From: JAGNLA01 sp964639885
GTDB taxonomy: Bacteria; Caldisericota; Caldisericia; JAAYUI01
Length of the DNA stretch: 48,920 nucleotides
Assembly: GCA_964639885.1 (NCBI GenBank)
Contig: CAZXEH010000015.1
Coordinates: forward strand, 1-48,920
Reading direction: 5' to 3'
Of this stretch, positions 33,905 to 41,834 are shown one piece after another. The translations under genes and the position numbers were made by a program. The notes below the pieces were generated by a model. That model worked only from the letters and a program-made list of their open reading frames with translations, did no database searches and had not been told where the DNA came from. Numbering within the stretch: position 1 is the stretch's first letter; every line of letters begins with the position of its first letter.

Positions 33905-34446
33905 TGCGATACTTTATTGGAACAATGGCTGTAATTTGCCTTTTGGTGTTGTCCTTTTCATTTGTATCATGTGGGCCCAGCACCACTGACGAACAATCGA
34001 TATCGATTCCTTGCCTGACCGAAGATCCTGCAAAAGCAGCCGGATCTGATGCCGGCATGGAAACCAAAGAAAAACCAACAACTGATACAAATCAGGATAA
34101 TGGTGGAACTTCCAGCCTTGTACAAACACAGGAAGACAAAAAACCTGTACAGGAAGCAAAACCTTTAATGCTGCCAAAAGTAAAAAAAGTCGGCAGGGAA
34201 ACATGCATCCCATGCGCAACGATGACTAAGCGTTTTGCAAAGATGAGCCCGGAACTTGAAGGCAAGGCTGAGTTCGAGCTGATTGATATTGAAAAAGACC
34301 CCAGCGCAATCCAGACATACCAGCTTCAGTCCATCCCCTTGATTATTTTCTACGACACGAGCGGAAATGAGGTTTATCGACAGGTAGGAGTTATGGATGA
34401 ACAGGAAATTATTGGATGGCTCGAAATATGTGGCATGAAGAGGTAG
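33904..34446 (+). CDS. Thioredoxin-like lipoprotein (first of two)
   Basis: 180 residues from GTG sharing one base with the preceding stop. Lipoprotein signal with lipobox FVSC (C23), a low-complexity linker (~24-88), then a thioredoxin domain with active site C101-I-P-C104 and the cis-Pro loop SIPLIIFYD. It should be lipid-anchored outside the membrane and act as a thiol reductant or oxidant. The domain is closely similar to the next gene's (GRETCIPC/GRTTCVPC; EVYRQVG/EIYRQIG), a tandem duplication. Confidence 0.87.
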   Translation: MRYFIGTMAVICLLVLSFSFVSCGPSTTDEQSISIPCLTEDPAKAAGSDAGMETKEKPTTDTNQDNGGTSSLVQTQEDKKPVQEAKPLMLPKVKKVGRETCIPCATMTKRFAKMSPELEGKAEFELIDIEKDPSAIQTYQLQSIPLIIFYDTSGNEVYRQVGVMDEQEIIGWLEICGMKR

Positions 34447-34450
34447 CAGA

Positions 34451-34816
34451 ATGAATTTTAAGTCGATCTTGCTGGCATTTATTGTTATGGCCATGCCGAT
34501 GGCATTCTTTTCGGGCTGCAACCAGCCAGCCTCGGACGGTTTGCCGAAGGTGATGAAAATCGGAAGAACCACTTGCGTTCCCTGCGTCAAAATGTCAAAA
34601 CTGCTAAACGACCTGAAGCCGAAACTGGAAGGCCAGGCCAGCGTAGAGATCGTTGATATCGACGAGGATTACGATGCAGTGAAAAAATACAATGTAACCG
34701 GTATCCCTGTGACGATCTTCTTCGATGGTCAGGGCAAGGAAATATACAGACAGATCGGCTTGCTTGAAGAAAAAGAGATATACGATTGGTTGGAAAAGGC
34801 AGGAATGAAGAAATGA
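34451..34816 (+). CDS. Thioredoxin-like lipoprotein (second of two)
   Basis: 121 residues. Lipobox FSGC with C23, short linker, active site C42-V-P-C45 and GIPVTIFFDGQGKEIYRQIG. It is the sister of the preceding lipoprotein without the long linker. Ends overlapping the next start by ATGA, so translation is coupled. It likely receives electrons from the CcdA-type protein downstream. Confidence 0.88.
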   Translation: MNFKSILLAFIVMAMPMAFFSGCNQPASDGLPKVMKIGRTTCVPCVKMSKLLNDLKPKLEGQASVEIVDIDEDYDAVKKYNVTGIPVTIFFDGQGKEIYRQIGLLEEKEIYDWLEKAGMKK

Positions 34817-35211
34817 AAAAAAACAATGTTTTTAGCATAATAGTTGTGTGTGTGGTTTTGGTGGCTGTCGGAGTGATAATCTTCCTCAAGACCTCGAACC
34901 CAAAAGAAGAAGTGGTCATGCCCAAAAAAGGCGAATGCACAGTTGTTTATATCGGTGGCACGCTTTGCAGGCCTTGCGAACTCCTAAAGCCTGTGTTCAA
35001 GCAAATGAAGGTAGATTTTGAAGGCAGGGCGACACTTGTTGGCATGTTGCTCAACAACGACAACAAGAATGCTTACAAAATTGATATGATTCCGACAATA
35101 ATGGTCTTTGATGCCAGTGCCAGTGAAGTTACCAGAAAAATTGTCTCCGAGGAAGAGGTCAACGATGTCCCAAATTGGATTGATGGCGTTTTGAAGGGTT
35201 TGGGCAGATGA
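34813..35211 (+). CDS. Membrane-anchored thioredoxin-like protein
   Basis: 132 residues from ATG 34813. One N-terminal membrane span (~7-25, VFSIIVVCVVLVAVGVIIFL) then an exterior thioredoxin-like domain with C52-R-P-C55. More divergent than the two lipoproteins: it has MIPTIMVFD in place of the GIPVTIFFD loop. It overlaps ccdA by four bases. Confidence 0.85.
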   Translation: MKKNNVFSIIVVCVVLVAVGVIIFLKTSNPKEEVVMPKKGECTVVYIGGTLCRPCELLKPVFKQMKVDFEGRATLVGMLLNNDNKNAYKIDMIPTIMVFDASASEVTRKIVSEEEVNDVPNWIDGVLKGLGR

Positions 35212-35891
35212 TTGAACAAATAACCTCGGCAATCTCGAACAACCCGTGGCTGGCTCCCTTCATCGCGCTTTTTGCCGGACTTCTGACGGCATCGAATCCA
35301 TGTGTACTAGTGACCATCCCCTTGATGGTCGGAGCAGCTGGCGCCTATCAGGGTGAAGACAAATCATATTGGAAATCGATAAAGTTTTCACTGTGTTTTG
35401 TCGCTGGCATCTCGCTTTCCTTCACGGCTCTCGGGCTGGTTGCCGGGCTTTTTGGAAACGCAGTCAGTCTTTCAGGTCCGATTTGGACTTATGTTGTAGC
35501 AATAATCTGCATTTTGATGGGTTTGATGTTTGCCGACGTTATCTCGTTCAGTATTAAAATGCCGCAAATACTGACCAGACCAAAAACAGGGCTGTGGGGC
35601 GCCTTTGTCCTGGGGTTGATGTTTGGCGTCATTTCAACTCCTTGTGCCGTGCCAATCCTTGCCGTGCTCCTGACTTTGATCGCTTCAGGTGGAAGTACTG
35701 TTTACGGCGGTCTGCTGCTTTTCTGCTACAGCATTGGCCACTCCTTGTTAATCCTCGTTGCAGGCGGATCAATCGGGGCTATCCAGGCTTACATCAATAA
35801 CAAAGGCCTAACAAATGTCTCTATGATAATAAGGAAGATTGCCGGCCTTTTGATTACGGCATTCGGATTGTACCTGCTTTATACTGCCTGA
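35208..35891 (+). CDS. ccdA: CcdA/DsbD-type transmembrane thiol-electron carrier
   Basis: 227 residues with about six membrane spans. The two redox cysteines are C32 (LLTASNPCVLVTIPLM) and C146 (GVISTPCAVPILAVLL), each in the Pro-flanked setting typical of CcdA. It passes electrons from cytoplasmic thioredoxin through the membrane to exterior thioredoxin-like proteins, and here four such proteins or domains lie directly upstream in the same operon. Confidence 0.9.
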   Translation: MIEQITSAISNNPWLAPFIALFAGLLTASNPCVLVTIPLMVGAAGAYQGEDKSYWKSIKFSLCFVAGISLSFTALGLVAGLFGNAVSLSGPIWTYVVAIICILMGLMFADVISFSIKMPQILTRPKTGLWGAFVLGLMFGVISTPCAVPILAVLLTLIASGGSTVYGGLLLFCYSIGHSLLILVAGGSIGAIQAYINNKGLTNVSMIIRKIAGLLITAFGLYLLYTA

Positions 35892-35899
35892 GGTAAAAT

Positions 35900-36961
35900 A
35901 TGAAAAATGATGGTTCCCTGAAGTTGCCCATTCTGGACAGATTTCTGCCACTGTGGATTTTTTTGGCAATGGCTCTGGGCGTGCTTGTGGGGTTTGTTTT
36001 CCCCGGCATCGGACAGTTGCTTGACAAGTTCAAGATTGCTGGTGTTTCACTACCGATTGCTGTCGGCTTGCTCTGGATGATGTATCCGGTGCTTGCAAAG
36101 GTTAAGTACGAGGAAATAGGCCATTTTTCAGGCAAAGGAAAAGTGTTTGCGATAACCTTGATAATGTCCTGGATTGTTGGGCCAATAATCATGTTTCTGC
36201 TGGCACACCTCCTGTTGCCGGACATGCCGGAGTATCGAACTGGAATGATTCTTGTCAGCCTCGCTCCGTGCATTGCCATGGTATTGATCTGGAACATGCT
36301 GGCAAAAGGTTCCAACGAGATTGCCGCCGTGCTTGTTGCAATCAATTCACTGCTTCAGGTTCTCCTTTATTCTTTTATGGGCTATTTTTATCTTGTGGTT
36401 GTGCCCGGGTGGTTTGGCATGCAGGGAACCTATGTCCAGATATCCATGTGGGAGATTGCAAAATCAGTACTCATCTTCCTTGGGATTCCGCTTGCCCTTG
36501 GATTTCTGACCAGAAAACTGCTCGTGGCACGTAAAGGCAGGCAATGGTATGATGGCGACTTTATCAGGAAACTCTCGCCAACAGCCCTCATCGGTCTTCT
36601 TTACACTATTGTGCTGATGTTTGCGATGCAGGGAGAAAAGATTGTGACCTTCCCGCTGGATGTGCTGAGAATTTCAGTTCCGCTCTTGTTGTTCTTTGCC
36701 ATCATGTGGTTTTCAACCTTCATGATTGCAAAAAAGTCAGGTTTGAACTACAGCGACAGTGCGACATCGGCTTTTACGGCTTCCAGCAACAATTTTGAAC
36801 TTGCAATAGCCGTTGCGGTGAGCATCTTCGGCATCGGATCAAAAACAGCCCTTGCTACGGTTGTTGGCCCTCTGATCGAGGTTCCTGTTCTTATCGGTCT
36901 AGTCTACGTTTCACTTTGGGCTCAAAGATTCTACAGCAAACCTCAAACAGGCAAACCATGA
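35900..36961 (+). CDS. acr3: Arsenite efflux transporter, ACR3 family
   Basis: 353 residues with about ten spans. The essential ACR3 cysteine is C124 in SLAPCIAMVLIWNMLAKGSNE, and the late SSNNFELAIAVAVSIFG motif, with the conserved Glu, is intact. It exports arsenite from the cytoplasm using the proton gradient. GAGGTAAAAT lies upstream. Its stop overlaps the arsC start by ATGA. Confidence 0.93.
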   Translation: MKNDGSLKLPILDRFLPLWIFLAMALGVLVGFVFPGIGQLLDKFKIAGVSLPIAVGLLWMMYPVLAKVKYEEIGHFSGKGKVFAITLIMSWIVGPIIMFLLAHLLLPDMPEYRTGMILVSLAPCIAMVLIWNMLAKGSNEIAAVLVAINSLLQVLLYSFMGYFYLVVVPGWFGMQGTYVQISMWEIAKSVLIFLGIPLALGFLTRKLLVARKGRQWYDGDFIRKLSPTALIGLLYTIVLMFAMQGEKIVTFPLDVLRISVPLLLFFAIMWFSTFMIAKKSGLNYSDSATSAFTASSNNFELAIAVAVSIFGIGSKTALATVVGPLIEVPVLIGLVYVSLWAQRFYSKPQTGKP

Positions 36962-37392
36962 AAAAAATCCTGTTTTTGTGCACCGGTAACTCATGCCGAA
37001 GCCAGATGGCAGAAGGTTTCTGCAAGCATTACCACGCAGGAGTTTACGAGTGTTTCTCTGCCGGAATTGAAGCGCACGGGCTGAACGCAAGCGCTGTGGC
37101 GGTGATGAACGAAGTCGGGATCGACATTTCTGACCAGAAAAGCAAGACCGTCGCGCAACTTCCTGATGTTGAGTTTGACTATGTTGTGACGGTTTGTGGC
37201 GATGCCGATGAAAACTGCCCGTTCTTCCCGGCAAAAACCAAGAAACTGCACATCGGGTTTGACGACCCGGCAAAACATCAAAATGATATGCCTGATGACC
37301 AAAAAATGGCTGTCTTCAGAAGGGTGAGGGATGAGATCAGACAGATGGTTTTGAATCTCCCGAAATTACTGTCAGGCGATGAAAAAAAATAA
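36958..37392 (+). CDS. arsC: Arsenate reductase, thioredoxin-coupled low-molecular-weight phosphatase type
   Basis: 144 residues from ATG 36958. P-loop CTGNSCR with nucleophile C8 and R14 (CX5R), plus the resolving cysteines C80 and C87 placed as in the S. aureus pI258 enzyme. It reduces arsenate to arsenite, which ACR3 then exports; oxidised enzyme is regenerated by thioredoxin. The Asp general acid lies in GFDDPA (101-106). Last gene of the arsenic operon. Confidence 0.93.
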   Translation: MKKILFLCTGNSCRSQMAEGFCKHYHAGVYECFSAGIEAHGLNASAVAVMNEVGIDISDQKSKTVAQLPDVEFDYVVTVCGDADENCPFFPAKTKKLHIGFDDPAKHQNDMPDDQKMAVFRRVRDEIRQMVLNLPKLLSGDEKK

Positions 37393-37426
37393 GGTGATGA
37401 ACCGTCGGGATGACTTCGGTTTGTTC

Positions 37427-37454
37427 TTGACTTCCACCCTCATGAATGGATAAT
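37427..37454 (+). promoter_or_regulatory. Possible promoter of the lipoyl-assembly operon
   Basis: TTGACT (37427-37432), 16-base spacer, GATAAT (37449-37454). The implied start is within a base or two of the ATG at 37462, and no Shine-Dalgarno is present, so the mRNA would be leaderless. Read-through from arsC is the alternative. Confidence 0.4.
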
Positions 37455-37461
37455 TTTTCTC

Positions 37462-38496
37462 ATGGAACAATTGATGGAAAGTCCTGATTATGTGAGACTC
37501 AGCCAGGCTGCGGCGATGACCCTTGATTACGTCGACGGCAGCTTTTACAGAGACGCAAAGCTTCATTGCATCAACATCCTTTTGACCTATGCTCAGGGAT
37601 GTTCGGCAAATTGCGCATATTGCGGACTTTCAAAGGTTCGCCCGGGCGAATACGAGAAAAAATCGTTTATAAGAGTCAGCTGGCCAATCCATCCAATAGA
37701 CGATATAGCCGAAAGAATCAGTAAACGTGAAGATGTCGTCAAGAGAATCTGCATCTCGATGATAACCCAGAGAAAATCCGCCCCGGACGCAATCGAAGTT
37801 GCCAAAAGGCTCAGACTCAAAACAAACGTTCCAATCTCAAGCCTGATTTCACCGACAATCATGGTTGACTCCGATCTTCAGGGTCTCAAGGATGCAGGCG
37901 TGGACAAAGTTGGTATTGCCATTGATGCTGCAACCGACGAATTGTTCGATGAACACAGGGGAATCGGTGCCAATGGCCCGCACAAGTGGGACAGGTACTG
38001 GAATTTTTTTGACACAGCCTTGAAAGTGTTTGGAAAAGGCAATGTAGGAAGCCATTTCGTGGTTGGTCTTGGCGAGACCGAAAAGCAAATGATTGAAGCT
38101 ATTCAAAAGATAAAAGACATGGGTGGCGAAACACATCTTTTCTCGTTCTTCCCTGAAGCCAACTCGAGACTGGCCAACCATCCAAGACCAACCGTGCCTC
38201 ATTACCGCAGGGTTCAGCTGGCAAGATACATGATTGATAACGAGATAACGCACATCAATAAAATGAAGTTCAATGACAAGGGCCAGGTTGTAGATTTTGG
38301 TACCGCTACCGCACCTGTCATAAAACTTGGCAGACCGTTCATGACTTCAGGCTGTGTTGGGGAAGATGGCGAAGTGGCCTGCAACAGGCCGTTTGCAAAC
38401 GAACGTCCTTCAGAAGAATTCAGGAATTTCCCGATTTTCCCGACCACCGAAGAGATTGCAAAGGTTAGTCAGGAAATAAACGATTATAGCCAGTGA
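37462..38496 (+). CDS. Radical SAM protein, biotin-synthase-like; candidate lipoyl synthase (LipS-like)
   Basis: 344 residues. Radical SAM cluster site C47-x3-C51-x2-C54 (CSANCAYC) after a helical N-terminus typical of the BioB/LipA-like group, and a C-terminal pair C298/C307 in TSGCVGEDGEVACNRPFANERP that could hold a second cluster. Position directly before a reductase-like flavoprotein and a lipoate ligase suggests it inserts sulfur into protein-bound octanoyl chains, like LipS1/LipS2. Those normally work as a pair; only one is encoded here. Assignment to LipS is inference; the radical SAM call is firm. Confidence 0.85.
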   Translation: MEQLMESPDYVRLSQAAAMTLDYVDGSFYRDAKLHCINILLTYAQGCSANCAYCGLSKVRPGEYEKKSFIRVSWPIHPIDDIAERISKREDVVKRICISMITQRKSAPDAIEVAKRLRLKTNVPISSLISPTIMVDSDLQGLKDAGVDKVGIAIDAATDELFDEHRGIGANGPHKWDRYWNFFDTALKVFGKGNVGSHFVVGLGETEKQMIEAIQKIKDMGGETHLFSFFPEANSRLANHPRPTVPHYRRVQLARYMIDNEITHINKMKFNDKGQVVDFGTATAPVIKLGRPFMTSGCVGEDGEVACNRPFANERPSEEFRNFPIFPTTEEIAKVSQEINDYSQ

Positions 38497-39455
38497 ACGA
38501 AAAATTTGATGTTATAATAATAGGTGCGGGACCGGCAGGGTTGACTCTTGCAAATTCGCTGGATTCATCGCTGAAGGTTTTGCTAATCGACAAAAAGCGT
38601 GAGCCACACAAGCTCATTGCCTGTGCAGAATGGGTTCCGCCAAACATGCCTGTTGAATCCATTAACGATACAAATGCCATGGACACTTGGTATGATGATG
38701 ATTACATCTCCAAGGATTATTCTGGAAAAATCATTGACCGTGAGTCCTGGCAGCGATCGATGCTGGATAATCTCACACATACACAAGTTCTTTTGGGTGA
38801 GCCAGTTAAGAACATTGAGGGAAATACTGTCAAGACAAGCAGAAGTTTTTATAAAGCCTCAATAATTGTTGGTGCTGACGGCCCTTTGTCGGTTGTGAGA
38901 AAATCGTTTGGGCTGCCAGTGACGCCTGTGATGCCAGCTGTCAATGTTAGTATGAGACTAACAAAGCCGCTTGACCGCACGCTCATACATTTCATGCCTG
39001 AGATTGAGAAAGGCTACGGCTGGCTTTTTCCGAAGGGTGAGTTTGCAAATGTGGGTGTTGGCGCAATCTCAAAATTGTCAGATGCATTAGATTTTTACGT
39101 TAATTTCCTGATTGATAAAAAACTGGTCAGCAAAGGAATCATTCAAAAAACCGCTGGTTTGATTCCACTTTTTGGATTTAGTCCAATTGCCTCCGATAAC
39201 GCTGTTCTCATCGGTGATGCTGCCGGCTTGACCGACCCTTTGACTGGTGCAGGAATCTTTCAGGCCTGGGACAGCGCGAAAATTCTTGCAGAAGTTATAA
39301 ACGCTGGTAAACCGATGTCGGATTACCATAAGAAAATAAAAATAGCCTATGGTTCATTCCTGTCACGGAGAATGGCTAAACGTAAAATATTGGAAGATAA
39401 CTGGGGGAATCTCAAGAAAGCTGTAGAGGAATCATGGGTTTCATTTGGCAGATGA
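38493..39455 (+). CDS. Geranylgeranyl-reductase-like FAD oxidoreductase (LipT-like)
   Basis: 320 residues from GTG overlapping the previous stop (GTGA). FAD-binding Rossmann fold IIIGAGPAGLTLANSL (~8-23) and the second FAD motif AVLIGDAAGLTDPLTGAGI (~236-254), the pattern of the geranylgeranyl reductase and PHBH-like family. C-terminal region is short. In lipoate-linked clusters of sulfur-oxidising microbes a flavoprotein of this kind (LipT) accompanies LipS1/LipS2 and is thought to supply electrons; same-operon placement supports that here. A role in isoprenoid reduction is the alternative. Confidence 0.85.
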   Translation: MNEKFDVIIIGAGPAGLTLANSLDSSLKVLLIDKKREPHKLIACAEWVPPNMPVESINDTNAMDTWYDDDYISKDYSGKIIDRESWQRSMLDNLTHTQVLLGEPVKNIEGNTVKTSRSFYKASIIVGADGPLSVVRKSFGLPVTPVMPAVNVSMRLTKPLDRTLIHFMPEIEKGYGWLFPKGEFANVGVGAISKLSDALDFYVNFLIDKKLVSKGIIQKTAGLIPLFGFSPIASDNAVLIGDAAGLTDPLTGAGIFQAWDSAKILAEVINAGKPMSDYHKKIKIAYGSFLSRRMAKRKILEDNWGNLKKAVEESWVSFGR

Positions 39456-41029
39456 ACGATTACCCGGTTTTCAGAGAAATTGACACAGGTGTAAAACCAG
39501 TCGATTGGAACATGGCTTCAGATGAAGTTTTCCTCAAGGAACAAGCAAAAAATCCTTTGCCAACCTTACGTTTTTTGTCATTCGAGCGTTGTGCGCTTGT
39601 GGGCTACTTTCAATCGGTTACGCAGGAAATAAGAGTTGATTATTGCAAAGAAAAAGGCATCAAAGTCAACAGACGCATAACCGGTGGTGGTTCGATTTAC
39701 TTTGATCCATCGCAGGTAGGCTGGGAAATCATTGCACCAATTTCACTTTTTGGCGCTTCACCAGAGAAATTCTATGAGATTTTTGGCACCTCTGTTTCGA
39801 TCGGTCTCGAAAAGATTGGAATAAAGGCTGTTTTCAAACGTAGAAACGACATTGAAATTGGTGGCAAGAAGATTTCTGGCATGGGTGGAGTAACTCACGG
39901 CGACGCCTTCCTTTTTCAGGGAACCCTGCTCGTCGAGGACAGAATTGAGGAGATGCTTTTCTCCCTAAGGGTTCCAATAGAAAAGCTGAAACCAAAAGAG
40001 ATAGATTCGGTCAGGGAAAGAGTCACTTGCATCCAACATGAAATTGGTAGAATCCCCTCGAGGAATGAGCTGAAAGATGCGATAAGATCAGGATTTTCCG
40101 AGGCTCTTGGAATCGTGACAAAACCTGGTGAGATGACTAAGGATGAGATTTCGTCGATCAATTCGTCGCTCGAATACTTCGATTCCCTAAAATGGATTGA
40201 CAGAATCACGCTTCCTGAGGAAACGCAAGGTCTTTTGACCGGAGCATATCGCTCAAATATTGGAACAATAAAAGTTAACATGCTTGTAAATTCATCTCAG
40301 AAAATGGTTCGCTCGACGCATCTGACCGGCGATTTTTTCCTTGAGTCAGACACGGTTTTAAACGATCTTGAGCGACTTCTGCGAAACATACGCTTTGACG
40401 AGGACAAGATCATCCAGACTGTCCATGATTTTTTCAGCAAGATTCCACACATTGACCCCGAGGATTTTAAAGAGGCTTTTCGTGAGGTTTTCAAGAAGTG
40501 GAACTGGGTTAAACAAGGTTTTACGCCACTTGAAGCCAATTCGCTTTTTGCTGTTAATTTCACTCCAGGTGAGAAGATTGATCCAAAGGTTTTCCTGTTC
40601 CCGTACTGTGCAAAAAAACCTGGCTGTGACTATCGTAATGACACTGATTGCCCGGGTTGTTCGCTTTGTGAAGTGGGCGATGGTTACGAAATGGCGAGAA
40701 ATGCTGGCCTGATTCCTGTTACGATAATCAATTTTGAAGATTTGCTGGTCAAATTCGACTGGATGAAATCAAAAGGAATAAACGCTTACATTGGCAGCTG
40801 TTGTGAGCCTTTCTACGTCAAACACCAGGATGAATTCATTGAAAGCGGCTTAAAGGGGCTACTTATCGATGTTCATGACTCAACTTGCTACGACCTTGGA
40901 AAAGCCCATGAAGCCTACGCTGGAACCTTCGAAAATCAGACCAGCCTTGACATGGAGCTGATTGAGAGGGTTTTTCGAATCTGTTTTGATTTGGACACTA
41001 ACTATAGAAATAATAAATGTCTGAAATGA
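39452..41029 (+). CDS. lplA: Lipoate-protein ligase fused to DUF116 domain
   Basis: 525 residues from ATG 39452, an ATGA overlap with the flavoprotein stop (an ATG at 39434 is also in frame). LplA catalytic domain ~1-200: RRITGGGSIYFDP (74-86) and GGKKISGMGG with probable catalytic K140. Ligase C-terminal domain ~255-330. DUF116 ~338-505 with eight cysteines (C386, C392, C400, C403, C406, C450, C451, C479; PYCAKKPGCDY, CPGCSLC), probably an iron-sulfur site. The ligase part would load lipoate or octanoate on acceptor proteins; the DUF116 part may take part in sulfur or electron supply. No lipoyl acceptor protein is in the window. Confidence 0.88.
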   Translation: MNDYPVFREIDTGVKPVDWNMASDEVFLKEQAKNPLPTLRFLSFERCALVGYFQSVTQEIRVDYCKEKGIKVNRRITGGGSIYFDPSQVGWEIIAPISLFGASPEKFYEIFGTSVSIGLEKIGIKAVFKRRNDIEIGGKKISGMGGVTHGDAFLFQGTLLVEDRIEEMLFSLRVPIEKLKPKEIDSVRERVTCIQHEIGRIPSRNELKDAIRSGFSEALGIVTKPGEMTKDEISSINSSLEYFDSLKWIDRITLPEETQGLLTGAYRSNIGTIKVNMLVNSSQKMVRSTHLTGDFFLESDTVLNDLERLLRNIRFDEDKIIQTVHDFFSKIPHIDPEDFKEAFREVFKKWNWVKQGFTPLEANSLFAVNFTPGEKIDPKVFLFPYCAKKPGCDYRNDTDCPGCSLCEVGDGYEMARNAGLIPVTIINFEDLLVKFDWMKSKGINAYIGSCCEPFYVKHQDEFIESGLKGLLIDVHDSTCYDLGKAHEAYAGTFENQTSLDMELIERVFRICFDLDTNYRNNKCLK

Positions 41030-41260
41030 ACAAAGAATAAACAATACACCTTTTATTGTTAACGAAATTAGACATAAGATTATAACTCTCACCATAATTA
41101 ATGTCTGATTAGTTATTATATTATATAATAAATCAATATTTGTAATGCATTAATGACATATTTTAGAAGAAAATAAATAGAAAACGTCATTATATAGCAT
41201 AGGTTAATATAGCATTATTAACTATTAATTAATAATATTATATTGAATATCATTATTTAT
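41030..41260. other. Very AT-rich intergenic block
   Basis: About 230 bases consisting largely of A and T (for example TATTATATTATATAATAAAT near 41115). No gene, only simple A/T palindromes. It marks the left border of the peptide locus and may be a promoter or regulator region, or a sign of acquired DNA. Confidence 0.7.
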
Positions 41261-41266
41261 TATAAT
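41238..41266 (+). promoter_or_regulatory. Possible promoter of the peptide locus
   Basis: TATAAT at 41261-41266 at the right edge of the AT-rich block, with a poor -35 (TTATAT, 41238-41243) at 17 bases. It would start transcription at about 41273, exactly where base composition changes, giving a leader of about 275 bases. Chance matches are likely in such DNA. Confidence 0.35.
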
Positions 41267-41272
41267 AGATTA

Positions 41273-41547
41273 TCCGTAATCCTAAGCAATTATGGAAAGA
41301 TAGGGTTTAAGCCATTTCAATGGAGATGAAATAGGAGCATGATGACGGATTATGAAACGCGTTTTTAGAGGTTTTGACAAGAAACCCAAGCATGGATCTG
41401 TGACAAGCCAACCGTCTAGGAACGTCTGTCGGAGATTGGATTGTGCTGGCATCAGGTCTTTAGAAATCAGTTGAGCATGATGATGTGGATTAGTGATCCA
41501 TATCTCAGTCTTGCTGACTGAATCAGTCAAGTCAAAGGAGGGAATTA
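41273..41547 (+). promoter_or_regulatory. Long, probably structured 5' leader of the peptide precursor operon
   Basis: No open frame with a ribosome site, but several possible helices. GGGTTT (41303-41308) can pair AAACCC (41382-41387), closing a domain with a CCATTTCAATGG hairpin. CCAACCG (41408-41414) can pair with CGG (41430-41432) plus TTGG (41436-41439) across a three-base bulge. Just before the ribosome site TCAGTC (41505-41510), GACTGA (41516-41521) and TCAGTC (41523-41528) allow two mutually exclusive hairpins. AAGGAGGG follows at 41535-41542. Could be an attenuator or riboswitch-like element; no known class recognised. Confidence 0.4.
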
Positions 41548-41826
41548 ATGACTGACTACACAAATGCGTATTTCACGGGCAATGGAATAATTACACAAGA
41601 CCCAGATCCGACGTATTATTCCAAATATATTGTCATCAGGGACATCATCACGAATGCGGTAATTGGACAGTTCACCACCCCCAAAGGACTTCCTGTTTTT
41701 GATTCTCTTGGTATATGTGCAACACTGCTGACGGTCGTCGATGCAATCAATCCACCTTGGAAAAACGGTTGTGTGATTTACTGCATGACCGGCGACACTC
41801 AGCCTCAATCGATATGGCAGATTTAG
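41548..41826 (+). CDS. Putative RiPP precursor peptide 1
   Basis: 92 residues with a strong ribosome site (AAGGAGGG, 5-base spacing). No signal peptide. It shares about 37 of the first 57 residues with the next gene (GxGIxTQDPxPTYYSxYxVIRDI, then FDSLGxC), after which the sequences diverge. The C-terminal part has PPWKNGC-x3-C (C75, C79), C57, and ends SIWQI. A conserved N-terminal part with a divergent Cys-bearing C-terminal part, next to three radical SAM/SPASM maturases and an exporter, suggests a leader-core precursor. No database family recognised; function as precursor is inference. Confidence 0.75.
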   Translation: MTDYTNAYFTGNGIITQDPDPTYYSKYIVIRDIITNAVIGQFTTPKGLPVFDSLGICATLLTVVDAINPPWKNGCVIYCMTGDTQPQSIWQI

Positions 41827-41834
41827 GAGGATAA

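Noticed and set aside
41374..41379. TTGACA as -35 of the peptide precursor promoter
   Set aside because: No -10-like hexamer lies 15-19 bases downstream (the sequence there is GC-rich).
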